Position numbers and translations under genes: made by a program | Shown: positions 56,895 through 64,000 of the stretch, piece after piece | Numbering within the stretch: position 1 is the stretch's first letter | How the letters are laid out: each line of letters starts with the position of its first letter | The notes under the pieces: generated by a model | What the model was told of the DNA's origin: nothing | Databases searched by the model: none | The model's input: the letters and a program-made list of their open reading frames with translations, nothing else | DNA from: Agapanthus africanus | Lineage: Eukaryota > Streptophyta > Magnoliopsida > Asparagales > Amaryllidaceae | Assembly (NCBI GenBank): GCA_030015575.1 | Contig: CM057339.1 | Location: forward strand, 695,280,761 to 695,344,760 | Reading direction: 5' to 3' | Length of the DNA: 64,000 nucleotides

Positions 56895-58151
56895 ATGACT
56901 GGACTTAAGTTACTACTAGATAAAAACATACTGACAGGGCCAAACTACAAAGATTGGCTCAGGAATTTCAAAATGGCAATCACTTACGACAAGTTGGGGT
57001 ATCTCCTTACCACCAAAGCTCCCCCTGTCCCAGGTCCCACCTCCAGCGTCGCGGATAAAGAAATCCGTAAGACTTGGGAGATTGATTGCGCGAAGTCCAA
57101 GTGCCTCGTGCTTGCCTCTATGGATAATGAACACCAGAGGAGGCACGAGAATATGGACCTTGAATCCATATTTCTTCATACAAAAGAACTTTATGGGGAG
57201 CAATCCCGTATCACCAGATACGAAGTCTCGAAAAAGCTGTTTTCGGCGAGATTGGCCATCGGATCACCGGTAGCGGAACACGTGCTTAAGATGATTGGCT
57301 TCATTGAGAAGCTCGCGGACCATGACACCACGTTGGAGAATGAGCTCTATACGGACTTGATTCTTCAGTCCCTTCCTTCCACTTACGCCCAGTTCATCCT
57401 GAATTTCAACTTGCAAGAAAAGGAAGTTGAACTTTCAGAACTCCTCAACATGCTGAGGAGTGCAGAGGGCACCCTACAGAAAGGTAGGGAAACATCCACT
57501 TTGTTTGTATTGGGATCTTCATCTTCTAGGTCCAAGGCGAAAGCCAAGGGAAAGAAGAAGAAAACCCCCGCCAAACCAAGGGGCGGTGTTAGTAAAGTGG
57601 ATACGAAGGGAAAGGCAAAAGCAACAAAGGAAGCAGGAAAGCTTGTAGGAAAGGAGGAATGCTTTTACTGTCACAAGAGTGGACACTGGAAGAAAGATTG
57701 CAGGGCTTGGAAGGCCAGAATACAGGATATAAAGCGAGTTGCGGCTTCAGCTTCAGGTGTGTATGTTATTGAAAACTGTCTATCAATAAACTCTACTTCC
57801 TGGGTATTGGATACCGGATCAGGATCTCATATCTGTAATTCTTTGCAGGCGTTGAGAAACCGTAGGGTTTTGAAGGCAGGTGATATGACCCTCAGAGTTG
57901 CAAACGGAGCTGGCATGGATGCTGAGTCCGTGGGGAACTATCACCTGGGGTTGTCAGATGGACACGTTTTGGTTTTGCGTAATTGTTATTTTATACCAAA
58001 TGCAACTTATAATATCATTTCTGCATCTTTAGTTTCTAAAGAAGGTTATGAATTTGCGTTTCTAAGTAATGTTGTAAACATTCGCCTTAATCAAGTTCTG
58101 ATTGGGTCAGGTACATTAAACAATGGAATATACGTATTAAACCAACTATAG
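56895..58151 (+). CDS. gag-pol: Element B1: gag and protease (ends at a premature stop)
   Basis: 418 codons from ATG 56895. An in-frame TTG at 56877 is not taken as the start, as it overlaps the splice-like AG. Gag forms the virus-like particle and binds the RNA. The N-end has LLDKNILTGPNYKDWLRN. A basic Lys/Ala-rich stretch (about residues 210-250) precedes the zinc knuckle CFYCHKSGHWKKDC (residues 256-269, all ligands present). Protease starts with WVLDTGSGSH (active Asp at residue 306). The frame meets TAG at 58149-58151 between protease and integrase; the next codons continue the same frame into integrase, so this is a single nonsense change. Gag itself looks intact. Confidence 0.9.
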   Translation: MTGLKLLLDKNILTGPNYKDWLRNFKMAITYDKLGYLLTTKAPPVPGPTSSVADKEIRKTWEIDCAKSKCLVLASMDNEHQRRHENMDLESIFLHTKELYGEQSRITRYEVSKKLFSARLAIGSPVAEHVLKMIGFIEKLADHDTTLENELYTDLILQSLPSTYAQFILNFNLQEKEVELSELLNMLRSAEGTLQKGRETSTLFVLGSSSSRSKAKAKGKKKKTPAKPRGGVSKVDTKGKAKATKEAGKLVGKEECFYCHKSGHWKKDCRAWKARIQDIKRVAASASGVYVIENCLSINSTSWVLDTGSGSHICNSLQALRNRRVLKAGDMTLRVANGAGMDAESVGNYHLGLSDGHVLVLRNCYFIPNATYNIISASLVSKEGYEFAFLSNVVNIRLNQVLIGSGTLNNGIYVLNQL

Positions 58152-59495
58152 ATTTCCAATGTCCAGAATACACACAAAAGAATGTCTCCGGAATCAAATC
58201 AGGCTTTCTTATGGCATTGTAGACTGGGTTACATCAATGAGAGAAGGTTGACGAAGTTGCATACAGAAGGATATTTGGATCCGTTCGAATATCAATCATA
58301 TGCAACTTGTCAATCCTGTCTCAAAGGAAAGATGACAAAGACTCCATTCACTAGACACGGAGTAAGAGCGAGCGAGCTCTTGGGACTCGTACACAGCGAT
58401 GTGTGCGGTCCCATGTCTACGCATGCACGAAGCGGTTATTCTTATTTCATTACTTTTACGGATGACTTTTCAAGGTACGGTTATGTCTTCTTAATGAAAC
58501 ATAAATCCGAAGCCTTTGGAAAATTCCAGGAATATAAGAATGAAGTGGAAAAACAAACAGGCAAAAGTATCAAGACACTAAGATCTGATCGAGATGGTGA
58601 ATACTTAAGTGCCGAGTTCCTGGATTACTTAAAAGAGAATGGAATTCTCTCTCAGCTTACTCCTCCATACACTCCGCAACATAACGGTGTATCGGAGAGA
58701 CGGAACCGGACCCTATTGGATATGGTACGTTCCATGATGAGTAACGCTGAGTTACCACGATCATTCTGGGGATATGCACTTGGATCAGCTGCATACCTTT
58801 TGAACCGAGTTCCAACTAAGACTGTGCCTACTACACCATATCAGATGTGGTGTGGGAAGAAACCCTATCTTAAGCACATTAAGACATGGGGATGTCCAGC
58901 TTTTGTCAAAAAGCAGCATGCGGACAAACTCGAGGCACGCTCAGTACAGTGCAAGTTTGTGGGATATCCAAAGAACTCCAAGGGATATTTCTTCTATTGC
59001 GAAGAGGAACAAAAGGTTTTTGTTTCTCGTCATGCCCACTTCTTGAAAACAGAGTTTTTGGAAAATCAGATAAGTGGGAGCGCAATAGAACTGGAAGAAA
59101 TTCCAGAACCACGAGCTATTACTGAAAGCTTAATAGAACCAGAGGGTTCGAAAGACGAGGACATTCCTACGCCGCTCCGCAGAAGTAGTAGGCAGTCTCA
59201 TCCGCCCGAGAGATACTACGGTTTTCTCATAGACGGGGATAGAGAGGATTGCATCATTGATAGTGATGAGCCGACTAGCTTCCAGCAGGCCATTCAGAGC
59301 GTTGACTCGGTAAAATGGCTGGATGCAATGCGGATCAAAATGGAGTCCATGTACACCAACAAAGTATGGACGTTGGACATTGCTCCAGATGGGGTAAAAC
59401 CCGTAGGATGCAAGTGGATCTTCAAAAGGAAGATTGGTGTAGATGGACAGGTTGAGACCTATAAAACTAGACTTTTTGCAAAGGGTTTCCGTTAA
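58152..59495 (+). pseudogene. gag-pol: Element B1: integrase and RT start (same frame, after a stop)
   Basis: Continues gag's frame. Integrase zinc region: LWHCRLGYIN (58215-58232), where the second zinc His is Tyr (TAC for CAC), then CQSCLKGK. The catalytic core keeps VHSDVCGP, RSDRDGEY and NGVSERRN, consistent with the D, D, E triad. After the core come GFVGYPKNS-like sequence and the linker TPLRRSSRQSHPPERYYGF. RT begins with CKWIFKRKIGVDG. The frame ends at TAA (59493-59495), where C has CAA (Gln in GFRQRPG). Apart from the bordering stops and the His change, the segment reads open. Confidence 0.9.
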
Positions 59496-60750
59496 AGGCC
59501 TGGCTTAGACTACGACGAAACCTTTTCTCCAGTGGCTATGCTGAAATCCATTCGGATCCTTCTTGCCATTGCTGCCTTCCAGGATTATGAGATCTGGCAA
59601 ATGGACGTAAAGACCGCTTTTCTAAATGGAAATTTAGAGGAGTGTGTCTATATGGACCAGCCAGAGGGTTTCATTCAGAGTGGGAGCAGCGGAAAGGTAT
59701 GCAAGTTGCTTAAGTTCATCTATGGACTAAAGCAGGCATCGCGGAGTTGGAACATCTGTTTTGATGAAACGGTCAAAGATTTTGGCTTTATCAAAAATCC
59801 AGATGAACCATGCATCTATAGTAGATTTGTAGAAAGAACTGTCGTATTCCTCGTTTTATACGTGGATGACATTCTCTTGATAGGAATGACATTCCTATGC
59901 TACAATCTGTCAAAGGGTTCTTGTCACACAGGTTCTCCATGAAAGACCTGGGTGATGCCTCTTACATTCTGGAGATCCGGATCTATCGTGACAGATCCAA
60001 GAGGATATTAGGACTTTCACAGTCCAGGTACATCGACACCATACTGAAAAGATTCAGTATGGAAGATTCCAAGCGCGGTAATCTACCGGCTTGTCACGGG
60101 ATCACCCTCTCCAAAGAGATGTCTCCCAAGACTGATTTGGAAAGGGATCGCATGTCTATTATACCCTACGCTTCTGCGGTAGGCTCTATAATGTATGCGA
60201 TGTTATGTACCAGACCAGATGTAGCTTATGCACTGAGTGTAGTAAGCAGGTATCAGTCAAACCGTGGGGAGAGACACTGGATAGCGGTAAAGAACATTCT
60301 CAAGTACCTGAGAAGGACTAAAGAGATGTTCTTGGTGTATGGCGAAAAAGACCTCCAGATCGAGGCCTTTGCTGACTCCAGCTTCCAGAGTGACAAGGAT
60401 GATTCCAAGTCCATGTCGGGCTATGTCTTTACCCTCAATGGAGGGGCGATGTGTTGGAAGAGTTCCAAACAGGAAACCGTTGCTGACTCGACGATGGAAG
60501 CGGAATATATCGCTGCATCTGATGCCGCAAAAGAAGCCGTCTGGATGAGGAAGTTCTTGATAGAACTTCAGGTGGTTCCGTTCATTGTTGATCTAATACC
60601 TTTGTATTGCGACAACAACGGGGCTATAGCTTTAGCGAAGGAACCCAGGTCCCATCAGAAGTCCAGGCACATCTTGAGGCGGTATCACCTGATCAGGGAG
60701 ATCGTGGGTCGGCAGGAGATCGAGGTTCGGAGAGTTGCTACGGAAGATAA
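59496..60750 (+). pseudogene. gag-pol: Element B1: RT and RNase H (frameshifted, cut by H)
   Basis: Still in gag's frame up to about 59884: YDETFSPVAMLKSI, WQMDVKTAFLNGN, QPEGF, KQASRSWN, then the RT active site YVDDILL (GAT GAC at 59865-59870). One A is missing just after (GGAATGAC here, GGAAATGAC in H), shifting the frame. The rest runs open from about 59897: MLQSVKGFLS, YIDTILKRFSMEDS, CTRPDVAYALSVVSRYQS, then RNase H with SSKQETVADSTMEAEYIAA and LYCDNNGAIALAKEPRSH. Element H cuts the domain at 60750, so codons after that belong to H's LTR. Confidence 0.9.
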
Positions 60751-62831
60751 TGTAAGACCACGTTGCGACCCCCGGTTCTTACGGGGAGGCGGAAACGGTA
60801 TAAAAATCAAATTTTTAGCGCATGGGACAACATGGACTAACAAAGTCGGGATCTTTTCTAAACTAAACTAGCAAACATGCTAAGGAGAGTTAACTACTCG
60901 GCAAAGTGGTTATACCTAACTTGAACTCCTTCTTCTTGAAACCTAGTAGAGGTTGATGGTTCTCTTCTCGTCGCCTTCTTCCGTCTAAGATGGATCCACC
61001 TGAGGGTTCAACCTTCGGGCTCTTTCTCGAACTTGGAGAGAACTAGAATCTTCGGCTTGCTAAACCTTTGATCCTAGAGTGAGTAGAGAGTGTCTAAAGG
61101 GTGCTTTTCTTTTAAGGAGAGGGATTCTCAACACATGAGAAGGGTTCTCCTTTTGCTAGAGGAAGAAGAAGATGAAGTGAGGAGAGAGAAGCTAAATGAT
61201 AGAATGAGCTCTTTTCTTTTGCAACCATAACAAAAAGCAAAAGAATTATCAAATTAATAATAATAATGAAAATGAAAAGGATGATGGAAGGTTTAGGAAT
61301 GACCATTATCATTTCAAACATTAAATGAATTTGCTAGAATCAAAGAGCATCTTTCTTTTGTAATGATGATGGTCAAAACTTCAACAATGGTCAACAAGTC
61401 AACCATGGTCAAAAAGTCAACAAAAAACCAACCATGACACAATTTCATTTTATTATATATTATTAATTGATATAACATAAATCCATTAGGGTTTGGAAAA
61501 AGACGACTGTCAACTGTGCATACGCACCCGTTCCGAAACCCTAATGAAAGTCCTCTTCCTCCTCCTCAAATAACTGTGCATACACACCTGCATTCTTGTT
61601 CCGAGGAACATGAATACTGAGAGATAAAAGCAACCCCAAAACATATACCAGTATCTGACTCAAACCAGAGCCAGCCAGTAATATCCGTCCGGACTCCAAA
61701 CGTGCACAAGTGCGCGGATGAGAACGAACCCTGTCGTAAAACCATGCGACCTCTACTCTGTTTTGCCCAGAGGCGAATACCCTCTGTGTGGGACTCTAAA
61801 GACTCGACACTACGCTGGCAGTGGGTTTAACCACAGACCGCAAGCGGCACTAGCTGTGCGTAACGGTCCCCAGGTAGATGCCGACAAGAAGGCTGACGAG
61901 GTGAAACCCCATCTGAACTCCTACTTTCTGAATATGACAGTCTCCGTACAGTCCGTTCTGTTCGTCTAATACATCGCATGTCGGGCCTAGGGGGCGGTAA
62001 AACGTCAGTCCCCTAATAGCGGTACAAGTCGTGTCGGAGTGAAGCCCAAAACACCCTGAGATAACACTGGAAACCTACCAGTATATCTCGCTTGCCCTGG
62101 CCAGGGACTACTCGTGTAATGGCTCTCCTAGACACAGCGCGATGTCAACCCCCAATACCGGGAGAGACGAATCCTGTCTAACCGTCACTGCCTCCAAGTG
62201 CTTCGGGACTGTACCCAACTACTACCCGTTTGCACGACTCCTTTGAGCCGTGGTAGGGTAGTAATCAAAGTACAGTGGGAACACACTCGAGGTGAAGTGA
62301 CAGTGTCAAGTCAGCGGACTAAGCTGTACTCATGTCACCTGGGAACTGATAACTGACGATAGGTATAATACCAACCTGTCAGTCCCCGACGAGTCCTGTC
62401 CAGTGTACTTGTAACCCAACGAGCACCCGTATACTATCTCCAGTACGACGTACTGATGGCTGTGGGAAAGACCATCTCCCACACTGGGATGAGAAGCGCA
62501 TACGCTAGTCTACTCCGGAGTATCGATGCCCTGTCTCGATAGTCCTACGACTAGGGACCTGTATAAGGATGTGCTTATAGATTACCCAGCCCCCACTAGT
62601 GTGACTGCCATCACAACGCTGGTAATCAAGCAAAGATCCTAAGGGCTCCACTAATGTGTATAAGTGATATACTGAAATAAACACAAGTACACATTGAAGT
62701 AGAAACAAACCAAGTAGCATACTACTATATTGAGCAAGATTGTTTATACAAGGTGAATATCCCAAGCTTCCATTAAGTAATATACAAACTAGTATAATAC
62801 AGTAATGGCCTCTAGGGCATATACACTAACA
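60751..62831 (-). repeat. Element H: 3' LTR
   Basis: 2081 bp. Minus-strand start TGTTAGTGTATATGCCCTAG at 62831 and end AACGTGGTCTTACA at 60751, matching B1 LTR ends. It carries a bulged inverted telomere-like repeat (61485-61545). Confidence 0.95.
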
Positions 62832-62844
62832 ATCTCCCACTTGC
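62832..62844 (-). other. Element H: polypurine tract
   Basis: The minus strand reads GCAAGTGGGAGAT directly before the LTR start. It overlaps no coding sequence; the pol stop lies at 62846-62848. Confidence 0.9.
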
Positions 62845-62845
62845 A

Positions 62846-64000
62846 CTAAGGCCATGTACTGGCGTATCGAAGACCTATCATCTCGATCAGCCGCTCGAAC
62901 TGAGTCTGGGGTAAGGCCTTGGTGAATGGATCTGCAGTGTTTTTTTCTGAAGCAACCCTCCGAACCTCGATCTCCTTGCGATCCACGATCTCCCTGATCA
63001 GGTGATACCTCCTCAAGATGTGCCTGGATCTCTGATGGGACCTGGGTTCCTTCGCTAAAGCTATAGCCCCGTTGTTGTCGCAATACAGAGGTATTGGGTC
63101 AACAATGGACGGAACCACCTGAAGTTCTTTCAAGAACTTCCTCATCCAGACAGCTTCTTTTGCGGCATCAGATGCAGCAATGTATTCCGCTTCCATAGTC
63201 GAGTCTGCAACGGTTTCCTGTTTGGAGCTCTTCCAACACACCGCCCCTCCATTGAGGGTAAAGACGAAACCCGACATGGACTTGGAATCATCCTTGTCGC
63301 TCTGGAAGCTGGAGTCAGCAAAGGCCTCGATCTGGAGGTCCTTTCCGCCATACACCAAGAACATCTCCTTAGTCCTTGTCAGGTACTTGAGAATGTTCTT
63401 TACCGCTATCCAGTGTTTCTCCCCAGGGTTTGATTGATACCGGCTTACCACGCTCAGTGCATAAGCTACATCCGGTCTGGTACACAACATCGCATACATT
63501 ATAGAGCCTACCGCAGAAGCGTAGGGTATAATAGACATGCGATCCCTCTCCAAATCAGTCTTGGGAGACATCTCTTTAGAGAGGGTGATCCCATGACAAG
63601 CCGGTAGGTTACCGCGCTTGGAATCTTCCATACTGAATCTTTTCACTATGGTGTCGGTGTACCTGGACTGAGAAAGTCCTAATATCCTCTTGGATCTATC
63701 ACGATGGATCCGGATCCCCAGGATGTATGAGGCATCACCCAGGTCTTTCATGGAGAACATGTGCGACAAGAACCCCTTGACAGATTGTAGCATAGGAATG
63801 TCATTTCCTATTAAGAGAATGTCGTCCACGTATAAAACGAGGAATACTACAGTTCTCGCTACAAATCTACTATAGATGCATGGTTCATCTGGATTTTTGA
63901 TAAAGCCAAATTCCTTGACCGTCTCATCAAAACAGATGTTCCAACTCCGCGATGCCTGCTTTAGTCCATAGATGGACTTAAGCAACTTGCACACCTTTCC
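62846..64000 (-). CDS. pol: Element H: RT C-part and RNase H (open, partial)
   Basis: The frame is open from the window edge to TAG at 62846-62848, four bases outside the purine tract. Motifs in order: CKLLKSIYGLKQASRSWN, RT active site YVDDILLIGND, FSMKDLGDASYILGI, YTDTIVKRFSMEDS, RPDVAYALSVVSRYQSNPGE, RNase H with FADSSFQSDKDDS, SKQETVADSTMEAEYIAA, LYCDNNGAIALAKEPRSH and the end TADPFTKALPQTQFERLIE. No stop or frameshift is seen, unlike every other pol here. If the unseen part is also intact, H could supply pol (and gag) for itself and for the defective elements. Confidence 0.9.
   Translation of the reverse strand, partial: GKVCKLLKSIYGLKQASRSWNICFDETVKEFGFIKNPDEPCIYSRFVARTVVFLVLYVDDILLIGNDIPMLQSVKGFLSHMFSMKDLGDASYILGIRIHRDRSKRILGLSQSRYTDTIVKRFSMEDSKRGNLPACHGITLSKEMSPKTDLERDRMSIIPYASAVGSIMYAMLCTRPDVAYALSVVSRYQSNPGEKHWIAVKNILKYLTRTKEMFLVYGGKDLQIEAFADSSFQSDKDDSKSMSGFVFTLNGGAVCWKSSKQETVADSTMEAEYIAASDAAKEAVWMRKFLKELQVVPSIVDPIPLYCDNNGAIALAKEPRSHQRSRHILRRYHLIREIVDRKEIEVRRVASEKNTADPFTKALPQTQFERLIEMIGLRYASTWP

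Larger units (their letters stand above)
52746..60750 (+). mobile_element. Element B1: gag-containing copia element (plus), cut by H
   Basis: 5' LTR 52746-54807 (2062 bp), primer-binding site, 2.1-kb leader, gag-pol with few lesions; then element H interrupts RNase H at 60750/60751. B1's 3' end lies beyond the right edge. It is the only element here with a complete gag reading frame in view and belongs to the same family as B0 and H. Confidence 0.95.
60751..64000 (-). mobile_element. Element H: gag-pol family element (minus), continues off right edge
   Basis: 3' LTR 60751-62831, purine tract, and an open RT-RNase H frame reaching the window edge. The LTR is close to the B1 LTR (about 95% by eye at the start). 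GATAA (60746-60750) is its likely left target duplication. It is the innermost insertion of its nest, so later than B1. Confidence 0.95.

Noticed and set aside
56877..56895. TTG at 56877 as the gag start
   Set aside because: It overlaps the acceptor-like AG, while ATG at 56895 begins the typical gag N-end and the other elements place ATG just after the same tract.
62505..62765. 86-codon minus-strand ORF in H LTR, also seen in B0 (4262-4501)
   Set aside because: Located in the LTR, shared through LTR homology, without a recognisable domain.
1..64000. CRISPR array, tRNA, rRNA or bacterial operon
   Set aside because: The direct repeats seen are LTRs or leader repeats; no regular short-repeat/spacer array, tRNA cloverleaf or rRNA-like segment was noticed.

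Overview
This window is plant nuclear DNA made almost entirely of nested, partly decayed Ty1/copia LTR retrotransposons. I found no host gene, tRNA, rRNA or CRISPR array. The evidence for a plant copia nest is: LTRs of about 2.0-2.2 kb that begin TGTTAG or TGTTGG and carry GCCCTAGAGGC near the 5' end; a primer-binding site TGGTATCAGAGC (complementary to plant initiator methionine tRNA) directly after each 5' LTR; a purine tract GTGGGAGAT directly before each 3' LTR; and the copia order protease, integrase, RT, RNase H. From memory, the LTR start resembles the Angela/BARE lineage. The species cannot be told from the sequence; a repeat-rich flowering plant is likely.

Layout, left to right. Element D (minus) has its leader at 1-905 and LTR at 906-3086, and runs off the left edge. 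An unassigned spacer fills 3087-3480. A 5'-truncated plus-strand element (B0: RNase H end plus 3' LTR) fills 3481-6179. Element C (minus) has its interior at 6180-12085 and the first-read part of its 5' LTR at 12086-13208. That LTR is split by the complete element A (plus, 13209-23570), resumes at 23576-23760, and is split again by element G (plus, from 23761). G's 5' LTR (23761-24010 and 44378-46213) is split by element E (minus, 24011-44372). The complete element F (plus, 31626-42005) lies inside E's leader. G's interior follows (46214-52365), then the start of its 3' LTR (52366-52745), which is split by element B1 (plus, from 52746). B1's RNase H region is split at 60750/60751 by element H (minus), which runs off the right edge. 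Everything from 12086 to the right edge therefore sits inside one LTR of C. The pieces rejoin logically, and target-site duplications are visible for A (TATAT), E (CATCC) and F (ACAAG).

Two kinds of element coexist. B1 encodes a full gag with a zinc knuckle; H is the same family and its RT-RNase H frame is open to the window edge. C, A, F and G (and probably E) lack about 225 residues of gag: the start of gag is joined to a degenerate zinc-knuckle remnant and then to protease. A and F also share three further internal deletions, yet have similar LTR pairs (about 1% and 1.5% different by eye) and clean target duplications. They must have been copied with proteins supplied by other elements. 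This looks like a parasite/helper system similar in logic to barley BARE-2/BARE-1, but with a gag core deletion.

The leaders are long (2-3 kb) and carry shared RNA-like structure: one or two strong hairpins just after the primer-binding site; three spaced hairpins whose loop sequence differs between families but is nearly the same in all three hairpins of each element; a duplicated block of about 150 bp in several gag-less elements; and a pyrimidine tract ending in AG just before the gag start, which looks like a splice acceptor. These are the best candidates for undescribed biology here.
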